Assembly: GCA_024803745.1 (NCBI GenBank)
Contig: JANJXV010000024.1
Location: 9,563,427-9,627,426 of the forward strand
Length of the DNA: 64,000 bases
From: Megascapheus bottae
Taxonomy: Eukaryota > Chordata > Mammalia > Rodentia > Geomyidae
Direction of reading: 5' to 3'
Made by a program: the position numbers and the translations under genes. The notes below the pieces were generated by a model, which saw nothing but the letters and a program-made list of their open reading frames with translations, searched no databases and had not been told where the DNA came from. Positions 1 to 11,974 of this stretch are shown piece by piece; the stretch's first letter is position 1; each line of letters begins with the position of its first letter.

Positions 1-334
1 TTTTTTCAAATCATGGAATCAAAGGCAGTTAATTATAAAGAGGCAGACTTCTGTGGATCATAATATGAAACCAAAGATGTTCTTAGTTATTCCCCAATAT
101 AGGAATCAAACTTAAAAATGGCATAGCTATTTATATTTTGTGTATATGATTTTTATCCAAACCTGGAGGTGAGAAAACAAAATAAGTGGAAAGGAGAAAA
201 GTATTCAGCATGGTATAGGAGCATGGTATAGGAAGAAATTGTAAAGAAAAATGGCAGGGGAAAGAGAAAAGAAGGAAAAAGTATGCAGTTATAGTGAACA
301 AATCTGTAATTTCAGATTTCAGTGAGTCAGGACC
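1..334. other. Unique sequence, no gene seen
   Basis: This AT-rich stretch has no recognisable repeat or exon. The small ORF across it ends in the poly(T) of the adjacent SINE and has no recognisable domain. Confidence 0.5.
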
Positions 335-571
335 TTTTTTTTTTTTTTTTTTGGTAGGTCTTGGGTGAACTCTGGGCCTGAGCACTTTCCCTGAGCTCTT
401 CAGCTCAAGGCTACCGACCTACTTCTTGAGCCCCAGCCCCACTTCCTGTTTTCTAGAGGTTAATTGGAGATAAAAGTCTCATGGACTTCAGTGCCTCAGT
501 TGGCTTTAAACATCCATCTTCAGAACTCAGCTTCCTGAGTAGCTAGGATTACAGGTGTGTGCCTGTGTGAC
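335..571 (-). mobile_element. B1-Geo type SINE
   Basis: On the minus strand the element starts near 571 with a 7SL/B1-like head (CCTGTAAT.. / TAGCTACTCAGGA type, here read as CCTGAGTAGCTAGGATTACAG on +). It continues through the linker AGTCTC..CCAATTAACCTCTAG into a Geo-like right monomer, and ends in an A-tract at 335-352 (T on the + strand). It is near full length and moderately diverged. I call it from its match to about 20 sister copies in this window. Confidence 0.85.
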
Positions 572-1058
572 AGGTTATATACATACTAATATCTTGCATA
601 CTGTTTGGGAAATAAAATCTCCATTCTGCAGAATTTATATGTACTTATTTACTTTTCAAACCAATCTGGCACTGTTCTTTCCTTTCTAAATCATTCTACT
701 ACTTGAAATTGTCATAAGGTAGCCATACCTTAAACACCCACATCTTTTCCACTGACAAAATTATATCCATGTGACAAAGTATATTTATGCTGGAAATATT
801 CATTAAGTCCTTTCCTCTACCAAATATTCCATGCTTATGTTATTTCATTTAGGCTTTATCATTTACATCTGAAAAAGTTAAATTCTGCAGAAGTGATCCA
901 AATTGAACTCCAGCTTCCAACTTCAAGGCTTATGATATTTTTGCTACCATCTGTTTGATGTCCACCTAGCTTTGAAAGACAGTAAACAGTACTTAAAAGC
1001 AGGAAAAAAAAACCTTCCATTAAACGTGATCCCACCCCAAAAAGAAAAAAGTCAGAAT
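572..1058. other. Unique sequence, no gene seen
   Basis: No repeat, splice-flanked exon or recognisable ORF was found. A minus-strand 71-codon ORF at 859-1074 shows no known domain. Confidence 0.45.
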
Positions 1059-1138
1059 GGTAGCTCTGAATCAAACAATAGACAATAGCCTTGAGTAAAA
1101 ATGCTCAGGGATTGAATTCAAGGCCCAGGACCAACACC
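1059..1138 (+). mobile_element. Geo-like right-monomer SINE fragment
   Basis: The fragment carries the right-monomer signature AGCCTTGAG..CTCAGGGA..GAATTCAAGGCCCAGGACC. The left monomer is missing or unrecognisable. The 3' end runs straight into the (AC)n tract that follows, so the microsatellite occupies the place of the SINE tail. Confidence 0.6.

Positions 1139-1189
<51 letters not shown>
1139..1189. repeat. (AC)n microsatellite
   Basis: About 25 AC units with one early AC-GC interruption. It lies directly at the 3' end of a SINE right-monomer fragment. Confidence 0.97.
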
Positions 1190-1193
<4 letters not shown>

Positions 1194-2124
1194 GATAATT
1201 AAGTCTTGTTTATCATGTGAAAATGATTCAGCACGATTATAAAAGAGGGTTGTTAGGTAAGTTTCCATGTTACTTAGAAGTGAGGCATTATTCTGGGGAC
1301 AAGGATATTGTGTCTAAGTTAAACACACAATATTCTCAGAAACACTTTATAAGTGAGAAAAAGATACAATTATATTTCATATATTCACTTAAACTCAGAC
1401 ATATTTGGTCTCAGTTAAAATTTTAAGGATCATAGAAGAGTATCTCCCCTACTTAGTCTTTAATAAATATTAAATCAGTATTTTCCTAATAATGCTAATA
1501 ACTATTTCAACCAAGGTAATTATATTCCATTAAATATAACTGTGCTTGTCCCAAATCTGCAATAACACATGTTATCTTAACTCAGCTTCACAAGTCAATA
1601 TAAGTAAAAATATCCAATCGTTTCAATAATCTTCATTATAAAGCAGTTGAACTTGTTCTTTCAAAATACTTAAAGTTCCATTTTGTGCTATTTTATTTCT
1701 GTTCAAAAGAGCTTTGCTACTTTGTAATTATATGGACCACAGTTTACACATATTAATATTTCTGCAAAACTCTGCTAAAAGAAGATTATTGTTTCTGTAG
1801 CTAATTGGCCTTTTTACAGTGAAGCACAAAATATTGGTGAACTTGGAACCAATAAGATCTTAGTTTTGTGTGAACCTAAGTACAAGGTGTAGCAATGCCA
1901 AAGGAAAAGTTTCCCTGGAGACATCTACGAAGTATTCAATTATACAAGTGGAAACTTCAAGTATTACTTCTCTTAGGAATAAGAGCATATAGAATTTCTG
2001 AGACGAAAAAGATATCTTTACAACCAAACAGAGTGATTTACTAATGGTAGACTCTCAGTCATTGTGATGGCTGGTGGCAGATATAAATATTGTTTTTTGG
2101 TTAGATTGAAATCACTCCACTTGC
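1190..2124. other. Unique sequence, no gene seen
   Basis: AT-rich sequence without recognisable repeats. A 69-codon ORF at 1217-1426 has no known domain and no supporting splice context. Confidence 0.45.
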
Positions 2125-2235
2125 TCCCATTTTAGTTTGTGGACTCATTGGCTATGTGACCATAATGAATGATTTAGCTTCTTGAAGCACAATTTCCTCA
2201 CCTGTAAAACAGAGGTATATTGTGTGACTAATCAA
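2125..2235 (+). repeat. MIR fragment (ancient SINE)
   Basis: The segment follows the MIR core: GGCTATGTGACC, then a TTTAGCTTCTTGAAGC part, then TTTCCTCACCTGTAAAACAGAGG. MIR elements are old tRNA-derived SINEs shared by mammals. The copy is degraded and partial. Confidence 0.65.
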
Positions 2236-2789
2236 AAACAAGTTGAAATGGAAAAAATAAAGAAGTATCGCAGTATACAGAACATAAATGAAAAAAAACT
2301 AAGAAGATAGCCTTGGAAGAAACTGTATTCTGAAAATGGAAACTTGTCAAAAATCATATTTTCTTAATTACTAGCTTAGCCGAGGACTGCAAATAAAATT
2401 TATAAAATATATTTGAACTTGATAGTGTTAGAGCAGTCTGAAGGGTAAATGTCCTCTGCTCAGTTTAGGGCATGATTAACAGGTCACAACAGAATGAAGA
2501 ATGGAAAGCAAAACTTCTGTTACGAAATGATTACATTCATCAATCAAGAGTCTATATGCCAAAGTGTCTAAAATAGAAGTGATGAACATCATATTGGATG
2601 CACCATGCTGTAAGATGGGCAGTGAAGTAAAAAAAATTAAAGAACTTTTTCATAACTTTTAACAATAAGGAGTTTTGGAATAAAATCCGAGAACTAATAC
2701 ACAGGTTAGGTAGCTAATTATTTATTAATTCCTTTTAAAATATTTTTTATTTTTCAACTTGTCTTGAAGTGAAGTTGCAGCTTTACACA
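2236..2789. other. Unique sequence, no gene seen
   Basis: No recognised repeat, ORF or RNA gene. The sequence is A-rich. Confidence 0.4.
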
Positions 2790-3017
2790 TATTTTTTTTT
2801 ATCGTTGTCATTGGTCATTGGACTTGAACTCAAGGCCTGGGCACTGCCCTTGAGCTTTTCTGCTGAAGGCTAGCACTTTACCACTTCTGGTTTTCTGGCA
2901 GTTAATTGGAGATAAGAATCTCATTAACTTTCCTGCTTGGACTGGCTTCAAACCATAACCCTCTGGATCTCAGCCTCCTGAGTAGCCAGGATTATAGATG
3001 TGAGCCACTAGCACCCA
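2790..3017 (-). mobile_element. B1-Geo type SINE
   Basis: Minus-strand dimer. The B1-like head is at 2960-3017 (CTCAGCCTCCTGAGTAGCC on +), the linker TTAATTGGAGATAAG is in the middle, and the Geo-like right monomer ends at the T-run near 2790. It abuts an older L1 fragment on its right. Confidence 0.85.
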
Positions 3018-3745
3018 CTTAACAAATCCATTTTTATTAACATGTCCATTTTTATGTGCTGTGAATTTTGATCACAGTCATCCCTCCCATTGCTTTTCCT
3101 TTCCATCTTCCCCTTCCTTCACCAGTAAAAACAAAGTTCTCACTTTTTTCACACATGTAACTGAGTGTTATACTGATATTTGTCCTAGTTGCTTTTCCAA
3201 TCATCTACTAGCCATATTACTCAAAACATGTTCCAGCTTCTGTGATATTCATTTTATCATACCATTTGTCACTTGTTCAAGGAGTTTCATTTCTCTCTAT
3301 ATATTCCAATCGTCTTCATAGTGAATATATGCAGAGGCTGTGTATGTTACTAGAAAGATTGTATTTTGAAGCTAAGATCTACAAAGGAGTGAAAACATAG
3401 GCCTGGCCTATTTCACTCAGTATGATTTTTTTCCCTTCAGATGTATCCATTATCCTTAAAAATCATACGACTTCATTTTTTTTGATGACTGAATAAAATT
3501 ACATTGAATTATATATCACCTTTTTTGATCTGTTTATTCTTTGCCTGGCATCTGGGCTCTTTACATAACTGGTTACTGTGAATGGTGTAGGTGTCTTTGC
3601 TATATCTTATCCAAAGATGGTGTCATGGGGGATAATACTGCAGTTCTATGTTTAGCTTTATGAGGCATCCATACAAATTTCCATAGTAGTTATAGTAAAG
3701 TACATTCCGATTAATTGTTATATCATATACTTCTGCCAGGATTTA
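3018..3745 (-). mobile_element. Older L1 3' fragment (3' UTR and ORF2 end)
   Basis: Read on the minus strand, 3330-3700 matches the L1 ORF2 C-terminal region in order (Ile-Lys-Lys-type segment, poly-Ile, 'gaaat..tactgagtgaaata' motif). It passes into 3' UTR-like sequence toward 3018. The copy is strongly diverged and all frames are broken. It continues at 4039-4230 beyond two younger insertions. Confidence 0.6.
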
Positions 3746-3756
3746 TTGTTCATATT

Positions 3757-3941
3757 TTTTTTGCCGGTCTTGGGATTGAGCTCAGGGCCTGAGCACTGTC
3801 CTTGGACTTTCTCAAGGCTAGAGCTCTACCACTTGAGCCTCAGCACCACTTCCGGCTTTTTTCTATGTATGCCATATCGAGGAATTGAACCCGGGTCTTC
3901 GTGCATGCTAGGCCAAGACTCTACCACTAGGCCAAACTCCG
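3757..3941 (-). mobile_element. IDL-Geo SINE with target-site duplication
   Basis: The ID-like left monomer ends near 3941 and the Geo right monomer runs to the short T-run at about 3757. The copy is flanked by a 15-bp direct repeat TTGTTCATATTTTTT (3746-3760 and 3942-3956), the mark of L1-driven insertion. It sits beside a young L1 3' tail inside an older L1. Confidence 0.92.
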
Positions 3942-3956
3942 TTGTTCATATTTTTT

Positions 3957-4038
3957 ATTGTATTTTATTGTCGGGTTAATGTATAGAGGGATTACTGTTA
4001 CATTCGTCAGGTAGTAGGTACATTACTTCTTGAATGAT
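3957..4038 (-). mobile_element. Very short young L1 3' tail
   Basis: About 80 bp matching the extreme 3' end shared by the other young L1 copies here (GTATAGAGGGATTACTGT, then CAGGTAGTAGGTACATTACT on +). It is heavily 5'-truncated and inserted into older L1 sequence. Confidence 0.75.
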
Positions 4039-4230
4039 GGCAGCCATTCTGTTGGAGTAGGATGGAATCTGTGTGGTTTTGGTTTGCTTTACCTTTATGA
4101 AGCGTGATGCATTTCTTCATGCACTTATTGACCATATACACTTTGTCTTGCCTGTGAAGTGTCTATTTGTTTTGCCCTTTTATTAATTGGGCAATTAATA
4201 TATGAAGAATTCAGTTTTTGAGTTCCTAGT
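4039..4230 (-). mobile_element. Older L1 ORF2 fragment, distal part
   Basis: On the minus strand this continues the ORF2 homology of the 3018-3745 block: CAGCCATTCTGTTGGAGTAGG on + is a diverged form of a segment also seen at 14403-14425. Together they form one old element opened by two later insertions. Confidence 0.55.
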
Positions 4231-4534
4231 AATATTAATTAAATTCAAAGATTTCTTCGAACTCTTGTAGAGTTGGGAATTTCTTACCTTAGAACATAGT
4301 CGTTTTAGTTTAAACACTTGATCTGGACATTGTGTAAATGTGTAGCTATTACACATGCTTCTTTGGCGGTAAGTTCACTTGAGGTAAGACGAATTTAAAT
4401 AGTAAGTAGGGTAAACCTTATTGGCAAGAAAACAAACCTGGATAAGAGCTTTGATATTGAGAATGGAATAACTGGAAATTCTGAAAACAAGACATACACT
4501 GATATTTCTTTGATCTGTTTTCATCACCTGGCAC
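4231..4534. other. Unique or unresolved old sequence
   Basis: The left part could be further degraded L1. No gene was seen. Confidence 0.35.
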
Positions 4535-4550
4535 AAAATGTGACACCAAT

Positions 4551-4805
4551 ATATCATATTGTTACAATATTTCACCTTGTTATCTGATATATTTTATATG
4601 TGCTTAATTGGTTATTTGAAATTGGATAGGGAAGGGGGGAATCAAAAAGAGCAGGGAGGAGGGTGGGAGGGAAATGGGGACCATGTCATGAGAAAGGGTA
4701 TCAATGTTTGTGAAGTAATGCATCTTCCATCTGGTGAATACAATGTAACCCTTCTATTAATTACAATAAAATAAATTAAAAAAGTGTACACCTAAGCACA
4801 TGAAA
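4551..4805 (+). mobile_element. L1 3' UTR insertion with exact target-site duplication
   Basis: A 5'-truncated L1 holds only 3' UTR: the TTGAAATTGGATAGGGAAGG segment, a G-rich tract at 4629-4680, and the CTTCTATTAATTACAATAAA end. It is flanked by an exact 16-bp duplication, AAAATGTGACACCAAT (4535-4550 and 4806-4821). A short non-L1 segment lies between its first A-tract (4778-4783) and a second A-run (4803-4809). Confidence 0.93.
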
Positions 4806-4821
4806 AAAATGTGACACCAAT

Positions 4822-7010
4822 ACCTATTGTGTCCAATACATACTACCTATAAAATAACAATAAATAAATAAAATAATAAGAATAAAATAATAAAGATAAA
4901 AAAACAGCTGTTGAAAAAGAAATGGATGAGAAATGTTTTAAAGAAATATACTTGTAACTATAAACATACTGCTAAATTTTAGAGTAAAAATGAGTTTTAC
5001 ATGCTTGAATAAGTCTGAGGTACAGATAAATCATGTCACATTGGGCTTTTGTTGATTTTCAGGAAACAGGACCACTTGTAAAACAGCAAAGGCTACCTAC
5101 CACTATGGAAGTAAGAAATGACTGGATGCATTAGGTGTTTCAATGGATCATGCCGCTTTTCATCTTTGTAACACCAGCATTAATCGTAGTGCATGAACTT
5201 TGATAGGTATTTTAAATGATGGTTGAATTAATGGGATTATAATATGCACAGTTAGCCTTCCAAAAGCTTTGTGTGTATTTATCTAATAACCCAGAATATT
5301 TACTGCATACCTACCATGCAGACATAGTCAAAAGCATCTCTCTGTCATCTATTGATGGGTTATAATTTGGCTTATGTAATTGTGTTTGTGTTTTACTGTG
5401 TGGTATTTTCTTTGTGAGAATACACTTATCTACCAATTTTTACCCAAACACATTCATATGTGTACTGAGAAATCATTGTATTTCAGTGGCCTTATATTTC
5501 TGTTGAACAGACATGAGATGCTTTATTTGGAGCATCTATGTATGTTAACACGTTCTATCTAAGAGATGCCACTTTTTCATGTAAATGAAAGGAAAAATGA
5601 GATTAAAATGTTTGTAAAGTTTAAAAAATGTACTCTGTAACATACCCTGATATCTTTCTGGAGATTCTTGTTTGGTTGTGTAGAAAAATGAGAAAAAAAT
5701 AGAGTATGTGTTTGCAGTCGTTGAGATTAAGAATACCTTTTTCTGCTTTTATTTGTTATGAATGCTATTAAGATGGAGATAATTAAAATGTGGGCAAGGT
5801 ACCCATGCCTCAGAATCCACCCTATTTTAAATTGTCTATTGATTTTCATTCTCAAATGAGTGATAAATTTGTAATTTCTTAATACTTACCAATAATGATT
5901 CATGATTTTATAATGTTTGAAAATGGTAATTAACCCAACATTGATTGTTATTGGATCTTTTCAGACAAGTGTTACCCTCATTAGCTTGTTTTCCAGTGCT
6001 CTTGAAAAGAATCCAGTGAGTCTAAGGGAAGAAAAACTGAGATTTGCTTCAAGGTCTAGAACCCAGTGTGAAGTGATGATGAAAGGTCTAACTGAAATTC
6101 ACATTAATAAACTTCTCCTTAACCTAATTATTTCCTCTTAGATAAAAGCACAGCCTTGCAGAATTTTCACTTCTGAGTTTTATAGAAAGAAAAATTTGTA
6201 TCATAACTGAGAAACAGTAATTTTCAAAAGAATAAAGACACTTTATGTTTGAAGTCATGCACTTTTATTCCTTAAAACACTACCCAACTTAGTTTTTATT
6301 TCTTAAAATGTCAACACAGATTAAGTTGTAAGAGCAAAAATGTTACTTATCCATTGGTAACTATTTCAATTTATAAGAAGAGGTAAATGGCTTAATTATT
6401 AAAACCACTTTAAGGAGCCAATATGACCATTGTTATTACAAAGATACTTAAAATATTGTAATAGATGACCTCCTTATATCAACTTCTCTTTAAGTTTTTA
6501 CTCTTTATTCATGAAGAAAAATATAAGAAAACCTGACATTGCCACAGTGATTCAATGTTAACATTTTTTATACTAGTTTTATTTGGGCCAATCTTTTCAT
6601 TTATCTGTAGAAGTTGTGTTATTTCCAATGGTACATGTATTTTTTTCAATTACTGATTAAATTATTTAATCAGAGCAAGGAGAGGACCAAGGAAGGCAGG
6701 ATGAGTAAAAGAGAGAGAAAGACAGAGGGGGAAGAGAGAGAGAAAATGGGAGAGAGAATTATGTTGTCTCATCTAATATACTAAAAAGATTTTACTTCAC
6801 AATTCCCAGCTTATTATTGTTGACGTTAACAAATATCCGACTAGTATTTGCATGTATTCATCCCTTTATTTGTCTGAAAATGAAGCTTGTACGTAACTAA
6901 CAATTGTGTTGTTATTATAACAACTTTAAGTGAAATATCTTAATTAGGGAAGGATGAATTGGAGATAGAGTAAATTATATATCACAATTCATATTCATTT
7001 CACATGCATT
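4822..7010. other. Unique sequence, no gene seen
   Basis: AT-rich. A-rich simple sequence at about 4855-4910 precedes unique DNA. ORFs of 60 and 74 codons at 5380-5562 and 5917-6141 have no recognisable domains. Confidence 0.45.
6671..6760. repeat. Purine-rich (GA-biased) tract
   Basis: About 90 bp of nearly pure A/G on the + strand with GAGA runs. It is low-complexity sequence without a clean repeat unit. Confidence 0.8.
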
Positions 7011-7017
7011 TTATGAT

Positions 7018-7590
7018 ATTCATTGCAGCACTATTTACCATAGCAAAGATATGGAACCAACCCAGATGCCCCTCAGTAGATGATTGGATCAACAAGATGT
7101 GGTATTTATACACAATGGAATTCTATGCTGCTGTCAGAAAGAATGACATCGCCTCATTTGTAAGGAAATGGGAAGACTTGGAAAAAATCATATTAAGTGA
7201 AATAAGCAAGACCCAAAGGAACTATAGGCTCAATGGTTTCCCCTTGGATTCTCCTAGCAGAAGATTACAATATCTTAAAACCTAGATACATAAGGCCATA
7301 TAGGATGACGCTAAATGAAAGGACCTCCAGGATATGGAAACAAGTGCCATATAGTGTGTGATTGTTGTTCTTAATGTACTATGCTCTTTTGTTGTCCCTT
7401 GGTCATTCACAAATACACATTTTCTTGTGTATTTGAAATAGGAAAGGGAAGGGGGGAAAACAAGATGAGGGGAGAGGTGGGGGGAGGGAAATAGGGACAA
7501 AAACATGAGAAAGCGTATCAATGTGTGCAAGGTAATGTACTTTCTATCTAGTGAAGATAACTGTAACCCTTCTATTACAATAAAAATTTC
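7018..7590 (+). mobile_element. 5'-truncated L1 (ORF2 C-terminus and 3' UTR)
   Basis: The left part encodes the ORF2 C-terminal segment (7004-7285 is open, with the [20 protein letters not shown] motif, shared with L1 generally). The 3' UTR follows, with a G-rich tract at 7443-7490 and the end CTTCTATTACAATAAAAATT. I could not find a convincing target-site duplication. The coding part is a dead fragment. Confidence 0.93.
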
Positions 7591-8354
7591 CTTGGTGATT
7601 TTTGAGTATGTTTCTTTTTGCTGAACATGAGAGAATGCATATTATGATGCATTTTCTGGTTTCTAAATTATAAATCCTCTGTCCACAACCTTAATCTGAT
7701 TAAAAACCATTCTGTAATAGAGGATCCTTTAAAAACAAAGTCTAGTTGGTTCCAAAATAACACTTCTCATTACTAGCATCTGTAACTACTGCACTAAATA
7801 ATTCTCCATATTACAAAGCTTCAAGAGTCTTCTCTGTAGATGGTATTGTAAGCAATATGTGCTAGGAGAGTGATATTTCTCCATTACCTAAATGTTTAGA
7901 AAGACAATGTACTCATGATGAGTGAGGTTATTTTCTAGCACATATTCAGATCAGTAGAAACATAAGACCAAGTATATAATTCTTGGAGTGCCTATGATGA
8001 AATCTTTTATTCTAAGCAATGTACAAGTCTCACTTAGAACTTGATGATACTACTAGATACAGCAGTAAATCTTGGAGACTGATTTTACTGTTTTGTTCTT
8101 AGGATTTTTTAACTCTTTACCTAATAATTTTTCCTTAGATCTTCATGGATATGAAATAACCATTTCCTTAGCAATTCATAAACACACAGACCCATGCCCA
8201 AGAAATCATGGAGTTATACGCCCTTCACTATGCATCTAAGAAAATAGAGCTTAGAGAACTTCCATGTCAGTTTATCCTCAAGCATGAAGTAGCGTGTGCT
8301 TGGCACTTCCTCATCTAGTTCACATTTACCTGAGTATGGAACAGTCATATCTAT
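7591..8354. other. Unique sequence, no gene seen
   Basis: AT-rich, with no recognised repeat, ORF or RNA gene. Confidence 0.45.
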
Positions 8355-8369
8355 AAGAAAATAGAGGAA

Positions 8370-8570
8370 GGGCCGGGAGTTTAGCCTAGTGGTAGAGTGC
8401 TTGCCTAGCATGCACGAAGACCCGGGTTCAATTCCTCGGAACCACATTCACAGAAAAAGCCAGAAATGGTGCTGAGGCTCAAGTGGTAGAGCTCTAGCCT
8501 TGAGAAAGTCCAAGGACAGTGCTCAGGCATTGAGCTCAAGCCCAGGACTGGCCAAAAAAAAGAAAAAGAA
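8370..8570 (+). mobile_element. IDL-Geo SINE, full length, exact target-site duplication
   Basis: The ID-like left monomer runs from 8371 to about 8455, then the Geo right monomer to about 8554, then an A-rich AAAAAAAAGAAAAAG-type tail. It is flanked by an exact 15-bp duplication AAGAAAATAGAGGAA (8355-8369 and 8571-8585). This is one of the best-preserved copies and a good reference for the family in this window. Confidence 0.96.
8382..8435 (+). promoter_or_regulatory. Pol III A and B boxes of an ID-like SINE
   Basis: TAGCCTAGTGG at 8382-8392 fits the tRNA A-box consensus. GGTTCAATTCC at 8425-8435 fits the B box with one change. Spacing is tRNA-like. Internal boxes of this type drive SINE transcription. 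Whether this copy is transcribed cannot be seen. Confidence 0.75.
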
Positions 8571-8585
8571 AAGAAAATAGAGGAA

Positions 8586-11192
8586 ATTTGAGCTTCCTAT
8601 CTTGCCTCTTGTCTCATTTAGCGTTTATCACGTATAAGCTATGGGTTTCTGGTGCATTAAGGGCCTAATAGACCCTGCTTTAAATTCATAATCTCTAAAT
8701 TTTTAACAGCAGAAGCTGTTATTACAAAGCATTAATAAAATCAATTAATGTGAATGAAATTATCCTACATGAGATATTTAAATATTATTGTGTTATTTCT
8801 CTGACAAAACTGGATGACCATTCAAATTAGAGGTTTATTTTGTTTTATCAGTATTTCTAATATAACCAGATCACAGATTCTCATTAAGTACTTGCTAAGT
8901 TAATCAGCCATTTTTAAGAAAACTGATTTTTAAATCCATCTGCTTATCATTTTGTTACATTTAGTGGTATGCTTAAGGAAAGAAAATAACTATACATACA
9001 AATGTAGAATTTGGTGGTATAGAACTATTTCTCTCCCACTAGAACTTACTATGCAAAGACAGTCTCCTGTAACAAGTATTTATCAAGTGTCTGCTATATC
9101 CTTATCTCCAGAGAAGGTATTCCTAGATTAGTAGGAACAGTTGTGAAGCATGTTATTTTTTTTCACTTCCTCAAGTAAACTCTATAATAAAACCAAAGTC
9201 ATACTTGAGGTATTTCAAGAGAAAAATTATTTAGAGAGACAGTTCCATATTTTCAGGCAACTTAGCAGGTTGGATGCCTTTGGGTTCTTTGCATGACTGA
9301 GTGAAAAAATGCAGAATGTATATAAAAGTTTAGTGATTTGTGTTTGTAATTTCACTGAGAAGCCATAGGTAATAGCTGTCTGTGTAAGGTTTTGAGAGCA
9401 ACCACTGAAGTAGTCTCTTCTGACAGAAATGTAACTCTTAATTACATGGGTGAAAATAAGCAAGTAATCAGTATGACAACTGACTTTAGCTTTGTCTATA
9501 TGAAAACTCCTATTATGTATATACATGACACAACATCATGTTAGAGTATGAAATCAATTTAACAAATTTAATGAACTGCCAATATCAAAGTATGCTAAAA
9601 CAAAGTCCTACCTACTCTTTGTTGCTAGAAAATTTTCCTTATGTTAATTCTGTTAAAAGAATCAATAGAAACACTTTCTAATGAACTGCTGAATGCATTT
9701 GAACATGTCAATGAAAGTGAAAAATTTTAAGGCACAGATTCCCTAATTACTGCCAAAATCCAAATTAACAACAAAATTACAAAAGCCTAAATAGCATTTG
9801 GTGATGTATCTTGTGGGATCTTTTTTCCTTGGGCTATGCTGGCTTACAGTACTGGATGAATAGTCAATAATTATTACTTGATACTGCATACTTTATAGAA
9901 ACTGTCAGAACATGCAATTATTCAGGAATGATAAAATAGTGGTGAAGAGTTAGGGATTATGAATTGGCAATATAAATCATAAATGTGATATATATGTTTT
10001 CATAGTAAAATGCTGCAGATTCTAAGGTGTAACAATTGAAATCATCAATTAGCAGGAAGTAATAATCTATTCTGATCCATTTCATCTTGATTCTGGAAAT
10101 TATATCCTAGAGGTAGCCAAATTACCACATTGGATAAAGTATTTGGAGACTTCTGTGAGCTAGAACTTCTGGGATGAAAAAAAAATCCATAGGTGTGTAA
10201 CCAAAGAAGAGTGGTTTAACATGATATTGCTCATCCTCTAATTTATATTACACAGACTCCAGGAAAGGAGTTGCTCATTTATGAATTCTTAAAGGTGGTG
10301 ACATCTGACATATATCTGAAATGCAAGAGTGAATTTAATATCCATAATTAAGTGTCAACATTCATGCTTCACTCTCTTGGCAACATTATACTGACATTAC
10401 AGAAGAGTGGTACAGGGTTTGCTATTATATAGCACATTTTTAAATGAGCATATTTCAAAGCTCTCTGCGAAGTAATGAATTTGAAATTGGCTTTGAATTC
10501 GACTTGGCTGGCAGCTATTATATTTGGTACATAGATCTCATGAGACAGTAGTGTGCAGTTATATAATAACTACTCAAAATCCATAACACTATATGGTGAT
10601 ATTAAAAATAATTCTTAGGGTTTCCACTCAAATAAGAAAAAATTCAAGGGTTTGCTTTCTTATTTAGGATGCAAGGCTGGAGTCTCACACAGAGCTGTAA
10701 AGAATGCAGAATTTGGAATGAAGTGCATGGGTGCTTGACCCTCTCCAAAGGCATTTATTATTAGAAATACCAAAAAACATTTCCTTGTGCCAAGGCTTCA
10801 TTTATAATGAAGTCCCATGATGTGGATCCTGTGGAGAGCATGATAGTCCAGTTCTGGGTCTCCAGAACAAAGGAAAACAATTAGATATCCAAGAAAAAAA
10901 ATAAGATTCATATTAAATATGATACTTTGTTTAGGCAAATGTATATCTATTAGGGAAAAAACATGATTTAGTCAAACTATTACAGGTATTTGAGAAACAT
11001 TTGTTATGCTTGAACAGCCTAGAGGTGGATTGCACAGATTTCAAATAGTTAGATGGGAAAGACGGTGGTGTTATGTGTGTCCAAATCATTTGCCTCACTG
11101 TTATCCTTAAAGTTTACCTTCTGTTTTCTAATCCATAATATTTGCTGACTGATATGCTACATAAAGCATTTATGAATATGACTTTTTGAATT
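8586..11192. other. Long unique block, no gene seen
   Basis: About 2.6 kb of AT-rich sequence without recognisable repeats. The longest ORF is 99 codons on the minus strand (9227-9526), with no known domain or splice support. Confidence 0.5.
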
Positions 11193-11424
11193 ATTTTTAG
11201 TTTGTCATGGGACTTGAATTCTGGGCCTGGGTGCTATCGCTGAGCTCTTCAGCTCAAAGCTACCGCCCTGTCCTTTGAGCCACAGTGCCACTTCCGATTT
11301 TCTAGTGGTTAATTGGAGATAAGTCTCATGGACTTTTGTGCCTGGGATGGCTTTGAACCTCAGACCTCAGATGTCAGCCTCCTGAGTAGCTAGGATTACA
11401 GGCGTGAGCCACAGAGCCTGGCTT
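11193..11424 (-). mobile_element. B1-Geo type SINE
   Basis: Near full-length minus-strand dimer. The B1-like head is at the high-coordinate end (TGAGTAGCTAGGATTACAGG on +), the GTTAATTGGAGATAAG linker is intact, and the Geo-like part includes GGGCTGGG-type and CTCTTCAGCTC motifs. Confidence 0.9.
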
Positions 11425-11974
11425 GAATTTTCTTAGTATATATATTTTTTGTTTTTGATTATAGATTCCATTTCTTTTGTTTTCACTACCCTGATGTGTC
11501 AAGTGCTACTTCCATTTATACTGCCTGACACTAGTCATCATGGGACAAATCTCAATGTTATGTAGGCCTAAGATATATTTATTTATTTTATTTTTTACTT
11601 TTGATGTCATAGTAATAGCAAGTTTTATTGTCAAAATAGAATGGTCTAAATATATCTTCATTTGTCCTAGTATTTAATAGGTGTTCTGCCACCCCGGAAT
11701 GCATTGATTGCATGATTTATTTCCACACTTTAATAGAAATGAATTGACATCCCCTTTCAAAGTTATTCTTTTTTTGAGATAGATAAATGCCATTCTTCAT
11801 ATGGAAGCTTCTATGCGACTCTTTAAGTTAAAATATAAACAATTTCTTGTCCTTTCTTCAAACAGAGTGTTGGTGTTTTTAGCTACCACATCAGAATTGT
11901 ACCCAAGACTCCAGCTTTTCTATTCATTTTTATAGTCCATGTCTAAAGATCATTTTATACAGTTAAAACAACAC
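11425..11974. other. Unique sequence, no gene seen
   Basis: No recognised element. The ORF starting at 11939 runs into the LTR-like repeat that follows. Confidence 0.4.

Noticed and set aside
1139..1189. CRISPR-like repeat array here and at other CA/TG tracts
   Set aside because: These are dinucleotide microsatellites without spacers, in a mammalian genome.
8382..8435. tRNA gene
   Set aside because: A and B boxes are present, but the sequence is the ID-like monomer of a SINE with an A-tail and target-site duplication. It is not a foldable stand-alone tRNA gene.
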